DNA of 64,000 nucleotides from Microbaculum marinum (GTDB lineage: Bacteria; Pseudomonadota; Alphaproteobacteria; Rhizobiales; Tepidamorphaceae): the NCBI RefSeq assembly GCF_042646165.1, contig NZ_JBHRTC010000011.1; one strand, written 5' to 3'. The stretch's first letter is position 1; every line of letters begins with the position of its first letter. The notes under the pieces were generated by a model, which searched no databases, had not been told where the DNA came from, and saw nothing but the letters and a program-made list of their open reading frames with translations. The position numbers were made by a program, and so were the translations under genes. Positions 24,566-32,163 of the stretch are shown here, piece after piece.

Positions 24566-24652
24566 GGAGGGTGCTGCTGGGGAGGCCGGCAACCGGTCCT
24601 GAAAACCGGGGGCACCGCAAGGTGCGGGGTTAGAGCCCTCCACCCTCCGCCA
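24566..24652 (+). tRNA. SelC-like allo-tRNA, 8/4 fold, anticodon TGA (serine codon UCA)
   Basis: Acceptor stem of 8 bp: GGAGGGTG (24566-24573) with CACCCTCC (24641-24648), then G73 and encoded CCA (24650-24652). D stem of 6 bp (TGCTGG/CCGGCA, 24575-24580/24586-24591) closes a 5-nt loop. Anticodon stem CCGGT/ACCGG with loop CCTGAAA gives anticodon TGA (24600-24602) and an unusual C at position 33. Long variable arm GCACC-GCAA-GGTGC (24612-24625). T stem only 4 bp (GGGG/CCTC) with loop TTAGAGC. The 8/4 acceptor/T split and 6-bp D stem are features of selenocysteine tRNA and of the serine allo-tRNAs described in metagenomes, not of canonical tRNA-Ser. It could be charged by SerRS and read UCA. 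Confidence 0.8.
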
Positions 24653-24672
24653 GTTTCACAGTTCGACGTCGT

Positions 24673-24785
24673 TCCCGCATGGCGGAATTGGCAGACGCGG
24701 CCGATCCGCTCGCGCCCGCCGCAGATCGCGAGCGGACCGACTGCCCCACCGCCGGGGCTTTCCGGTTCGAGTCCGGATGCGGGCT
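24673..24785 (+). ncRNA. tRNA-Leu-like RNA with hairpin in place of the anticodon arm
   Basis: Acceptor CCCGCA/TGCGGG (24674-24679/24778-24783), T8-G9, a Leu-type D arm (GCGGAATTGGCAGACGC), a variable arm GCCCC/GGGGC (24743-24747/24754-24758) and a perfect T arm TCCGG-TTCGAGT-CCGGA (24761-24777) are all present. The anticodon arm is instead a long hairpin: TCCGCTCGCG (24705-24714) pairs with CGCGAGCGGA (24727-24736) around a 12-nt loop, and the stem continues imperfectly outward to about 24699/24742. Position 1:72 is mismatched and CCA is not encoded. It cannot present a normal anticodon loop, so it is a decayed tRNA or a tRNA mimic. Confidence 0.6.
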
Positions 24786-24804
24786 CGGCGTCGATTTACT
24801 TTCA

Positions 24805-24881
24805 GTCGGGGTAGAGCAGCCTGGTAGCTCGCGTGGCTCATAACCACGAGGTCGGCGGTTCCAATCCGCCCCCCGCAACCA
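24805..24881 (+). tRNA. Initiator-like tRNA-Met (anticodon CAT), second copy
   Basis: D arm GAGC-AGCCTGGTA-GCTC, anticodon stem CGTGG/CCACG with loop CTCATAA (anticodon 24839-24841), T arm GGCGG-TTCCAAT-CCGCC and encoded CCA (24879-24881). The body closely follows bacterial initiator tRNA, with A11:T24 and a 1:72 mismatch (G:A). Pair 2:71 is also mismatched (T:C), leaving five acceptor pairs. It differs in several positions from the copy at 5985-6059, so the two are not a recent duplication. Confidence 0.8.
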
Positions 24882-24892
24882 TCACCAGCGCG

Positions 24893-25144
24893 ATGATCCG
24901 GAAGGGGCCCAGGGGCCAGTACCGGGGAGCATTCGGGAGGCCCCTGACGGCGGCACGGGACAACGAGGCCAAAGGAGCCCGTGTCGCTAACGTATTCGAA
25001 ATCATCGCGAGCACCCCCAGCCGCTCGCGGTGTAGGCAGCGCGGATCGGCGAAGCCCGCCGGTCTTACCCCTCCATCCCAGGCGCCGCGTGGCCGCCGAC
25101 CGCGCTGCCGGCGTATCAGTTTCGACGCGGTGGCGAGCGAGTAG
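24893..25144 (+). CDS. Doubtful small ORF, 83 aa
   Basis: An ATG frame starting 12 bases after the tRNA gives an Arg/Pro-rich product (MIRKGPRGQYRGAFGRPL) without recognisable domains or SD. Composition looks like non-coding GC-rich DNA. Listed only because it fills part of a 600-bp gap. Confidence 0.2.
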   Translation: MIRKGPRGQYRGAFGRPLTAARDNEAKGARVANVFEIIASTPSRSRCRQRGSAKPAGLTPPSQAPRGRRPRCRRISFDAVASE

Positions 25145-25484
25145 CGCCCCGCCGTGTGGGCCAGCCGCCGGTGAGTGAAGACGCCGGCACGCCAGCCCGC
25201 TCCCCGGGGAAGCGCCCGGGCCGCGTCGATTGCCCTCTGACGAATGGCGCGAGATTGCGAACCGGGCTGGGGCAGGTCGATGGCCCGAAATCGCGCACCA
25301 GGGACATGCCCCAGGCTAGCCACGGGCATACCGGCTTGCGGTCACTGGCGGGGTTCGGGCTTCGGTCCGGATAAACGAATTCCCGAGTAACCGGAGGCAG
25401 ACAGCAAGAGCCGACCGGCAGAACCGGGGTCGCGCCCGGCATTCGTCAGAACTTTCATCGATCGTCGCACAAGCGGAGACCCCA
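25145..25484. other. Gap downstream of the tRNA cluster, no clear gene
   Basis: About 340 bp of GC-rich sequence with several short inverted repeats (for example around CCGCTCCCCGGGGAAGCG at 25197-25214) but no convincing ORF, tRNA or terminator. It could carry further structured RNA continuing the tRNA cluster, or the leader of the methyltransferase gene at 25485. Confidence 0.4.
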
Positions 25485-26081
25485 ATGCGCTTTGTCAGCG
25501 GACTGCCGGAGACGCGCTGCGGGCGCGGCTCCACGCTCGAAGTCACCGAGCATCTGCGCGCGGAGCTGCCGAAGCTACTCCAGGATCTCGAGATCAAACG
25601 GCTGCTGGATGCGCCGTGCGGAGATCTGAACTGGATCACGCGCACCGACCTGTCCGGACTCGAGGAGTACGTTGGCATCGACGTCTCCGAGGAGATGCTG
25701 GAGCACGGCGCCAATCGCGAGTTCGAGCCGGAGGAGTTCTCGCCGAAGCTCTACGAGTTCGCTCTCGTCGATCTCGTGTCGGAGCCGGTGCCGTCGGCCG
25801 ATGCCGTCCTGTGCCGCGATTTCCTCCAGCATCTGCCGGCGGAGACGGTCCTGGCGGTGCTGAGGAACTTCGCCAGCCACGACGTCACCTGGCTGATCGC
25901 CACCTCTCACGAGGTGGGGGAGAACACCGACATCGACCGACCGGGAGACTTCCGGCGGCTCAACCTGCTCGAGTCCCCGTTTTCGTTCCCGGAGCCCGAG
26001 CGCGTGATCCAGGATCCGCCCGGCAGCGGCCGCATTCTCGGTGCCTGGCGCTTCGATACGCTGGGCGAGGCGCTCGCGTGA
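25485..26081 (+). CDS. Class I SAM-dependent methyltransferase
   Basis: The 198-residue product has motif I LLDAPCGDLNWI at about residue 40, an acidic end of strand 2 in YVGIDVSEEML, and DAVLCRDFLQHLPAETV as motif IV/post-motif region. Similar small methyltransferases occur in sugar-modification loci. Its stop overlaps the GTG of an acyltransferase gene, so it belongs to the enzyme block that could decorate virion or cell-surface glycans. Substrate unknown. Confidence 0.8.
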   Translation: MRFVSGLPETRCGRGSTLEVTEHLRAELPKLLQDLEIKRLLDAPCGDLNWITRTDLSGLEEYVGIDVSEEMLEHGANREFEPEEFSPKLYEFALVDLVSEPVPSADAVLCRDFLQHLPAETVLAVLRNFASHDVTWLIATSHEVGENTDIDRPGDFRRLNLLESPFSFPEPERVIQDPPGSGRILGAWRFDTLGEALA

Positions 26082-26605
26082 TTGATCCGAGCGCCTTCGT
26101 CCATTCGAAGGCTCATGTCGATCCCGAGTGCTCGGTCGGGAAGCGCACCCGGATCTGGCAGTTTGCTACGGTCATCCGCGGAACGGAGCTCGGTGCCGAC
26201 TGCAACGTGGCGAGCTGCGCCACCTTGGATGGTCCGATCTTCGGCGACCGCTGCATCATCTGCCCCGGCGTCCACATCGGCCCGGGCTTCCTGATCGGCA
26301 ACGACTGCTTCATCGGGCCGAATGTCGTCCTGTGCAATGACCGGTGGCCGCGTGTCGACAAGGACGGGTTCGACATGGAGGCGCTGCGCGCCGGCGGCTA
26401 CGCCGTTGTTCTGCGCGACGGGGCATCCATCGGAGCGAACGCCGTGGTGCTGCCGGGTGTCGTGATCGGCCGCAACGCGCTGGTCGGCGCCGGCGCAGTG
26501 GCGAGCAGGAACGTGCCCGATGAGAAGGTGCTGCTGCGCACCGGCGAACTCCTCGACATTCCGATGTCAGAGCGGTGCGAGCGGATGAGGTTGGCCGGGG
26601 CCTGA
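26078..26605 (+). CDS. Left-handed beta-helix (hexapeptide) acyltransferase
   Basis: GTG start overlapping the previous stop. The 175-residue product is built from hexapeptide turns (IDPSAFVHSKAHVDPECSVG, VIRGTELGADCNVASCATLDG, GVHIGPGFLIGNDCFIGPNV, SIGANAVVLPGVVIGRNALVGAGAV). It resembles WbbJ/maltose-acetyltransferase-like enzymes of polysaccharide synthesis. It probably acetylates a sugar nucleotide or surface glycan; acyl donor and acceptor unknown. Confidence 0.88.
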   Translation: MIDPSAFVHSKAHVDPECSVGKRTRIWQFATVIRGTELGADCNVASCATLDGPIFGDRCIICPGVHIGPGFLIGNDCFIGPNVVLCNDRWPRVDKDGFDMEALRAGGYAVVLRDGASIGANAVVLPGVVIGRNALVGAGAVASRNVPDEKVLLRTGELLDIPMSERCERMRLAGA

Positions 26606-27216
26606 TGCTTCACGTCGTGACGCTGCTCTGGGATGCCAACGATGCGTCCCTCAGCTTCTCGCGATGCTACGATGAAACCTGGGTCGAGAAGCTCTACCGG
26701 GGCTTCGCGCGCAACCTGACGGTGCCGTTCAGGTTCGTCTGCTTCACCGAGCGGGACAGGTGGTTCCACGCGCCTATCGAGCAGGAGCGGATCGAGTCCC
26801 GTCCGATCGGCTATGGCGCATGCATCGAGCCGTATCGGCTGGACGTGCCGATGATCCTGGTCGGGCTCGACACGGTGATCACCGGCAACATCGACCATCT
26901 GGCCGGGCACTGCCTCGTCGGCGGCGCTATCGCGTTGCCCAAGGCAGTGTACGTGCCGGACACGGTCTGCAACGGAGTCGCGCTCGTGCCTGCCGGCCAT
27001 CGCCGTGTCTACGACGACTGGCGCGGTCAAAACGACATGGACTGGATGCGCCTGCAGCCGCACGTCGTGCTCGACGAAATCTGGCCCGGCCACGTCGTCT
27101 CCTACAAAGGGCACGTCAAGGCAAACGGGCTCGGCGATGCTCGGATCGTCTTCTTCCATGGCCAGGAGAAACCGCACCAGATAGCGGAGCCCTGGCTCGA
27201 GACCCACTGGATCTAG
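26605..27216 (+). CDS. Glycosyltransferase-like protein
   Basis: ATG overlaps the preceding stop (TGATG). The N-terminus LHVVTLLWDAN and FRFVCFTERD, followed by VPMILVGLDTVITGNIDHL, resemble GT-A folds; the latter could supply a DxD-like metal site (LDTVI is imperfect). C-terminal HVKANGLGDARIVFFHG is similar to sugar-transfer enzymes that act on phage or host surface glycans. Functional call is by pattern only. Confidence 0.65.
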   Translation: MLHVVTLLWDANDASLSFSRCYDETWVEKLYRGFARNLTVPFRFVCFTERDRWFHAPIEQERIESRPIGYGACIEPYRLDVPMILVGLDTVITGNIDHLAGHCLVGGAIALPKAVYVPDTVCNGVALVPAGHRRVYDDWRGQNDMDWMRLQPHVVLDEIWPGHVVSYKGHVKANGLGDARIVFFHGQEKPHQIAEPWLETHWI

Positions 27217-27223
27217 GCAAACG

Positions 27224-28471
27224 ATGGCCGTCGCGGACTATCTCAGCGTCACCCGCGCCTCGGTGAAGCGGGGCCTGGTTTCGGGCGTCTGGACGTCGTT
27301 CCCGATCGACACGCCGGCGTTCACCGACGACGGCCTGCTGATCGAGGCGGCGCGGACGAACTCGATCCGCAACAGCTCGATGCAGGGCGCCGCGGTCGGT
27401 GTCATCGGGTCGGGCGGTGCGCTGCCGACCAATTGGGGAATTGCGGGCGGAACGGGGCTGACTGTCGAGGTTGTCGAAATAGCAGTCAGAAAAGGCCTCG
27501 ACGCGATCGCAATCAGGTTGTCGGGAACAACTGGCAGCACCTTCGCGCTCATTTCGTTCGAAACCGCCAGCGCAATTGCAGCGTCAGAAGGCCAGGTGCG
27601 AACGCACGCAACCTTCTATGAATTGGGGGGCGGCTCGCTTTCGAATATCTCGGCCGTCCGTCATGAACTTTCGCAGGCGGGCGGGGCGGGATCGACGCAA
27701 ACCGTCTTTACCCCAGACACGACGCTGTCGCGGAGAATCGCCACCCGGACTATGCCGGCGTCCACGACGTTCGCGATTCCGCGCGTTGTCCTGGCTTACT
27801 CCTCTGGCGTCGAGATCGACGTGACGCTCTGGATTGCCGCGCCGCAGGAGGAGCTCGGAGCGAAGGCTTCGTCCCCGATCCGCACGACGGGAACGGCGGC
27901 AACCCGGGCGGCGGACGACATCACCCTGTCGGATCTCGCCTTCTTCAAGGACGGGCAGCCCGGCACGATCTTCGCCGAGTTCGTGGTGGGCGATCCGAGC
28001 GAGAATTTGACCGCGGTTTACTTCAACGATGGGACGACCAACAACCGTATCCAGGTGGGGATTTGGGGCGCAACGGGTCAGGGCTGGGGCTTCGTGGTGG
28101 ACGGAGCACTCGGGCAGGCTTCCCTCCTGGCAGGGCCTGCGTTGGCGGCTGGCGATACCTGTCGAATCGCGTTGGCTTTCGCCGAAAACAACATGCGTGC
28201 CGCTGTGAACGGCACATTGTCGATACTGGACACATCCGCGGCGGTCCCCACCGGCATTGATCGGTGCCGGATCGGTGGTAGTAGCACGACGCTCAGCGTA
28301 CTGAACGCCTCGTTGCGGAATATCGGATACCGGTCGCGGCGCCTTTCCGACGCCGAGCTGGTCGCATGGTCCGGGGCGTCGCTGGCGGCCGGCGTGGCGC
28401 TCGGAATCCTCACCATGGGCGACCTCGCCCTGAAGCTTGGTGACAGCTACCTCATGATGAGCGGCGTCTGA
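27224..28471 (+). CDS. Concanavalin A-like (LamG-type) phage structural protein
   Basis: A 415-residue protein rich in Thr/Ser/Ala with a jelly-roll-like C-terminal half: TIFAEFVVGDPS, NRIQVGIWGATGQGW, CRIALAFAENNMRAAVNGTLS, CRIGGSSTTLSVLNASLRNIGYRSRRLSDAEL. This is the pattern of phage lectin-like domains that end with a SDAELVAWS segment. It could be a capsid decoration or appendage carried by the head. Directly upstream of the SGNH hydrolase. Confidence 0.65.
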   Translation: MAVADYLSVTRASVKRGLVSGVWTSFPIDTPAFTDDGLLIEAARTNSIRNSSMQGAAVGVIGSGGALPTNWGIAGGTGLTVEVVEIAVRKGLDAIAIRLSGTTGSTFALISFETASAIAASEGQVRTHATFYELGGGSLSNISAVRHELSQAGGAGSTQTVFTPDTTLSRRIATRTMPASTTFAIPRVVLAYSSGVEIDVTLWIAAPQEELGAKASSPIRTTGTAATRAADDITLSDLAFFKDGQPGTIFAEFVVGDPSENLTAVYFNDGTTNNRIQVGIWGATGQGWGFVVDGALGQASLLAGPALAAGDTCRIALAFAENNMRAAVNGTLSILDTSAAVPTGIDRCRIGGSSTTLSVLNASLRNIGYRSRRLSDAELVAWSGASLAAGVALGILTMGDLALKLGDSYLMMSGV

Positions 28472-30060
28472 TGGCGACGGTCGACATCAGCGATCCCGCC
28501 TATGCGACGCTGCTCGGGCAGAAGCTCGGGGCGCTGCCGTTCACGGCGGCCGGCGGAGCCATTCCCCGCTTGGGCGCGGAATGGCTGGCTCTGACGGAGG
28601 CCCACGCGGCCGCAATCGCGGCTGTCACGGAACTGGTCGAGGCCGGCGTCAAGCCGCTGGCCGGGTTCTCGCGCCGCGACCTGGTGCCGTCGCTGCACCT
28701 GGCATCGCTGGCAGGGACGGGCAGCCGCAAGATCGTCTATGTCGGCGAAAGCCAGATGAGCGGGACGGGGAGTTCCACCAACGGCGTCGACGCGAGCCAG
28801 ATGTTCCAGCCGCAGTTGAGCGATGCCATCGACGAGGCAAATCCGGGTCGCGGCTTCGATCACATCAACCGCTCGATCGGCGGCGCGCTTTGGGATTCGT
28901 TCCTGAAGACGGGGACGCAGATTCTCGCGGCCGGCACGTTCGCGCTGCCGTCGTGGTTCGCCACTGCGGGCAACACATGGGCTTCCTATATCGAAGCCGA
29001 CGAGCCAGACCTGCTGGTGATCGGCCTCGGTCTGTCGAACCCTGTCTACAGCCAGATCGACGACATCACGGCGGTGCTGACGGAGGTCAGCAGCTGGCCG
29101 AAGCCGTCGCCTGTCGTGTTCGTCACGCCGGCGCCGCCGATCACCAGCGCAAGCGCCTACGAATACTTCAAGGGGATGATCGCCTATCTCCGGACGCTGT
29201 GCCGGTCCAACGGCAACGGCTTCACGGCATGGCCCAACATCCCGCACATCGGCCTGATCGACGTCGGCCGCTGGTTCCACGCGCTGACGCGCGGCAAGGA
29301 CCTGGCGCTCCAGAGCTACCTCGAGGTCTACGGACCGAATTCGGCCGGTCCCACCGGGATCGAGATGGCGGACGACGCACCGTATCTCCTGCCGTCCCCC
29401 GAAGACGGCGACTTCATGGAGGAACTGACCTTCGACGACGCCGGGAATGGCGCCCTGTACGCGCTCGGCGCGCGCGAGATCGTCGCGCTGATTGGCGGGT
29501 ATGTTCAGGGCGAAGGCAATTACGTCCGGATCGAACTGAGCGATGACGGCGGCTGGACACCGGCCGCGCAGTCCAACACGAGCAGTGACAGGGTAACGGG
29601 CACCAAGGTGGTTCCCGCCGCGGGCGACGTGGTGCTCCGGATTGCCTGCCGGAACGAGAACGTGCGCGTCGACATCAACGGCGAGACGAAACTGAAGACC
29701 AAGAAGGCGCGGTACGCATCGAGTTTCGAGCCATACGTCAAGGTCGTCGGAACGACCTTCTCGTCCACCCCGACGATGAGCGTGGACCTGTTCTACCAGG
29801 GGGTCGCGCGCGACGTCAGCGCGGCGCTGCCGGGGGTGACCGAAGCGCAGTGGTATGGCGAAGACGCGGAAGACGGACCTACGGGAGGCAATGCATTCAG
29901 CCACCCGTCCTCCGTCGGCGTCGCGTGCATCGCTGGCCTGATCGACATGCTCGACCTGACGGCGCCGGTGATCCCCCGGGACATCCCGACGTCGGACCCT
30001 GGCGTCGCCGGACAGATCTGGGCGGACAGTGGCGTGCTGACCGTATCGGCGGGGGCCTGA
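28471..30060 (+). CDS. SGNH-type hydrolase with inserted beta domain
   Basis: 529 residues. Block I reads VYVGESQMSG (Ser nucleophile, about residue 94), block III IGLGLSNP (about 185) and block V AFSHPSSVGVACIAGLIDML (about 470), the outline of a GDSL/SGNH esterase. Between blocks III and V, residues about 350-440 (NYVRIELSDDGGWTPA to MSVDLFYQG) form a separate beta-sandwich-like insertion that could bind carbohydrate. Possibly a glycan deacetylase or esterase displayed on the virion; the substitutions in blocks I and III make activity uncertain. Confidence 0.65.
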   Translation: MATVDISDPAYATLLGQKLGALPFTAAGGAIPRLGAEWLALTEAHAAAIAAVTELVEAGVKPLAGFSRRDLVPSLHLASLAGTGSRKIVYVGESQMSGTGSSTNGVDASQMFQPQLSDAIDEANPGRGFDHINRSIGGALWDSFLKTGTQILAAGTFALPSWFATAGNTWASYIEADEPDLLVIGLGLSNPVYSQIDDITAVLTEVSSWPKPSPVVFVTPAPPITSASAYEYFKGMIAYLRTLCRSNGNGFTAWPNIPHIGLIDVGRWFHALTRGKDLALQSYLEVYGPNSAGPTGIEMADDAPYLLPSPEDGDFMEELTFDDAGNGALYALGAREIVALIGGYVQGEGNYVRIELSDDGGWTPAAQSNTSSDRVTGTKVVPAAGDVVLRIACRNENVRVDINGETKLKTKKARYASSFEPYVKVVGTTFSSTPTMSVDLFYQGVARDVSAALPGVTEAQWYGEDAEDGPTGGNAFSHPSSVGVACIAGLIDMLDLTAPVIPRDIPTSDPGVAGQIWADSGVLTVSAGA

Positions 30061-30061
30061 C

Positions 30062-30373
30062 ATGATCGACTATCTGCTGACCTTCGACTCCGAGGCGGAC
30101 GCCGTCGGAGCGCTTCCCGACTGGCTGGATGAAGACGGCAACTGGCTGCCGGACTGCATCCCGGATGTCCGAGCGTATAAGGTCCTGTCGCCGGCGACCG
30201 ATGAGGACCCGGAGCAGCGCGAGGTCCTGGCCGGTTACCGGATCTCGATCTTCTGCCGCGAGGCGAATGCCGCATTGGCCGGGATGCCGGGGGCGATCGT
30301 GATCGACTGGGACGTGGCAAATCCGCTCGCCGTGCTCGGCGAGACGGTCGTTGAACCGGTGAGGGCCGTCTGA
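30062..30373 (+). CDS. Hypothetical phage protein, 103 aa
   Basis: An acidic protein (DYLLTFDSEADAVGALPDWLDEDGNWLPDC) with conserved-looking Trp residues and a C-terminal AIVIDWDVANPLAVLGETVVEP. Similar small proteins accompany tail-fibre or appendage genes in related phages. ATG is one base after the SGNH stop. Confidence 0.6.
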   Translation: MIDYLLTFDSEADAVGALPDWLDEDGNWLPDCIPDVRAYKVLSPATDEDPEQREVLAGYRISIFCREANAALAGMPGAIVIDWDVANPLAVLGETVVEPVRAV

Positions 30374-30516
30374 TGATCCAGTGGCTCTATCTCGACTTCG
30401 TCAACGACATCGACCGAAGCGGGACTTCGCCGACGACCCCGTCGGGCCGAACGATCGTGGCAGATCCCGAAAACCGAACCGTCGTCAGCGATCCCGAACT
30501 GGCGGATCAGGAATAA
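30373..30516 (+). CDS. Hypothetical small protein, 47 aa
   Basis: ATG at 30373 overlaps the preceding stop (TGATG); TAA at 30514-30516. Begins MIQWLYLDFVNDIDRSG and continues as a hydrophilic tail with two repeats of a V-x-D-P-E motif. It fills the gap exactly between two genes, five bases before the next ATG. Coding status rests on overlap and composition. Confidence 0.5.
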   Translation: MIQWLYLDFVNDIDRSGTSPTTPSGRTIVADPENRTVVSDPELADQE

Positions 30517-30520
30517 AGCG

Positions 30521-30862
30521 ATGCCGATTCCAGAGATCTGGGAATGGGCTCTGGACCCCCATGAGCTCAAAGAGTTCGTGCACAGCTACGCCTCAGTGCT
30601 GGCGTCAGAGGGCGACGACGTGATGAAGTCGCAGGAGTTCATCCTGCCGGCCGATGCAGAGGTGGCGGGACTGGAGATCGTCGATCAGTACGGCGATGCG
30701 GAGACCAGCGTTGGTGTGGTCGTGCTTCAGGTTAATGAGGCAGACCGGGAGAGCGAACTGTTCGATGGCGAAGGAACGCTGTTCCGGCTCCAGCACCGGA
30801 TCGTGACCGAGTACCCGCGCATCCACAACCGATCGATCATGCTCAGGATCAAGCGGCTATGA
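30521..30862 (+). CDS. Hypothetical phage protein, 113 aa
   Basis: A compact acidic alpha/beta protein (MPIPEIWEWALDPHELKEFV, GDAETSVGVVVLQVNEADRE, FRLQHRIVTEYPRIHNRS). No domain recognised. Overlaps the next start by four bases. Confidence 0.6.
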   Translation: MPIPEIWEWALDPHELKEFVHSYASVLASEGDDVMKSQEFILPADAEVAGLEIVDQYGDAETSVGVVVLQVNEADRESELFDGEGTLFRLQHRIVTEYPRIHNRSIMLRIKRL

Positions 30863-31167
30863 GTCGGCACCCCATTCGCGTCGGTGACCGAGCGGGCTGG
30901 ATCGTCGTTAAGGCGATGGGCAACTCCGCGCGCGCCTTGCACCATCCTGCAACCCACCAAGCGGTTTGCACCGGAATCGGAACAGTGCCTAAGGACCATG
31001 TTCTTGCGGTCGGCGATCGGTCGTTTCAGGTTCTGAAATCATGGGATGAGGCGAAACGCCGTCGCCCGGTGACCGAGGAGGATCGGCGGTTCTACAACAG
31101 CCAGGCGGGCAAATTTACCCACATGCACCTGGTCGAGATCACCGGCGCGGTGCCGGCGGCTGAATGA
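30859..31167 (+). CDS. Hypothetical protein, 102 aa
   Basis: ATG overlaps the previous stop (ATGA). Contains VGDRAGWIVVKAMGNSARAL and a C-terminal QAGKFTHMHLVEITG. Resembles a small beta-barrel accessory protein; no family recognised. Precedes the sulfotransferase gene with a four-base overlap. Confidence 0.55.
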   Translation: MSRHPIRVGDRAGWIVVKAMGNSARALHHPATHQAVCTGIGTVPKDHVLAVGDRSFQVLKSWDEAKRRRPVTEEDRRFYNSQAGKFTHMHLVEITGAVPAAE

Positions 31168-31784
31168 TCTTCATCACGGGGTGCGCCCGGTCGGGGACTT
31201 CGTTGACGGCGAAGATCCTGCGAGCCCACGGCTGCTGGCTCGGCGAGCCCGCCGAAGTCAACGTGCTCTACGAGAACGTCGTCGTCCGTGACGGCATCCT
31301 CAAGCCCTATCTGCGATGGGTTGGAGCCGATCCGCTGGGGCAGGGCGTCTTGCCCGACACCGACCTTCTGCCCTTGAAGCCCGGCTTTCAGGAAGCGATT
31401 GCCGAGGTGTTCGCCGGAAAGCCCGAACCGCACGCCTACAAGGACGCCAAGATCGCGCTGGTCTGGCAGGCCTTCGCATTCGCATACCCGGAAGCGAAAT
31501 GGGTTCTCGTTCGCCGGGTGGCGGAGAAGATCATCGACTCGTGCGTCCGAACGCCGTTCATGGCCGCGCATGGCAGCGACAGGCGAGCCTGGGCGCGATG
31601 GGTCTTCGAGCATGAACGTCGCTTCGATCGCATGAAGGCGACCGGCCTAGACCTGATTGAGACCTGGCCCGCCGATTACATCCGCGATCCAGAGGCCTTC
31701 CGGCCGGTGGCGGAACACTGCGGCCTCGAGTTCAAGTCCGCCTCGGTGGAGGCGGCGGTCGACAGGGGTGTCTGGCATGGGTAA
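31164..31784 (+). CDS. Sulfotransferase-like protein
   Basis: The N-terminus IFITGCARSGTSLTAKIL (residues 2-19) is the 5'-PSB/P-loop-like PAPS-binding motif of sulfotransferases. Later YPEAKWVLVRRVAEKIIDSC resembles the 3'-PB region with its conserved Arg. At 206 residues it is short for the family, and no clear catalytic His is obvious in the N-terminal half. It would move sulfate from PAPS to a glycan or protein. Rare in phage genomes; placed among other surface-modifying enzymes. Confidence 0.75.
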   Translation: MIFITGCARSGTSLTAKILRAHGCWLGEPAEVNVLYENVVVRDGILKPYLRWVGADPLGQGVLPDTDLLPLKPGFQEAIAEVFAGKPEPHAYKDAKIALVWQAFAFAYPEAKWVLVRRVAEKIIDSCVRTPFMAAHGSDRRAWARWVFEHERRFDRMKATGLDLIETWPADYIRDPEAFRPVAEHCGLEFKSASVEAAVDRGVWHG

Positions 31785-32163
31785 CGCCGACAACGTCGTC
31801 AGTCTCCGGCCCTCGGCAAATGACAACCGGGCCAGAAGCTACTCCGACGTCGCGCACAGCTACGAGATCGGACTGCACTGCGACGCTGAGGGAAGGCTCC
31901 TGTTCGCCACCTATCCGAAGGCCGACACGGCGGCTGCGGTACGGGGCATGGCGACGGATCTCGAAAGTGCCGCGCGCATGCTTCGGGACCAGGCGGCTCA
32001 TCTCGATCCGGATCCGGAGCAGGACATCACCGTGGAGATCGTCATCACGCGGTCAGGTACAGTTGGCGTTGCCTACGACGCCGACGGTTTCGAAACTGCC
32101 GATCGGATGACCTGGCTCAAGGACCGGCTCCGCGAGGCTTTCCGAAAGATCACCGCGCCCTAA
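31777..32163 (+). CDS. Hypothetical phage protein, 128 aa
   Basis: Begins MGNADNVVSLRPSANDNRAR, then a beta-strand (YEIGLHCDAEGRLLFATYP) and helical MATDLESAARMLRDQA, ending in TWLKDRLREAFRKITAP. Overlaps the sulfotransferase by 8 bp and the next gene by one base. Function unknown. Confidence 0.6.
   Translation: MGNADNVVSLRPSANDNRARSYSDVAHSYEIGLHCDAEGRLLFATYPKADTAAAVRGMATDLESAARMLRDQAAHLDPDPEQDITVEIVITRSGTVGVAYDADGFETADRMTWLKDRLREAFRKITAP

Noticed and set aside
24566..24652. Ordinary tRNA-Ser(TGA) or true selC
   Set aside because: Only 4 bp can form in the T stem while the acceptor pairs over 8 bp, against ordinary tRNA-Ser. The anticodon is TGA, not TCA, against selC.
25156..25374. A 72-codon plus-strand frame in the gap after the tRNA cluster
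   Set aside because: No SD, no domain and low-complexity GC-rich composition.
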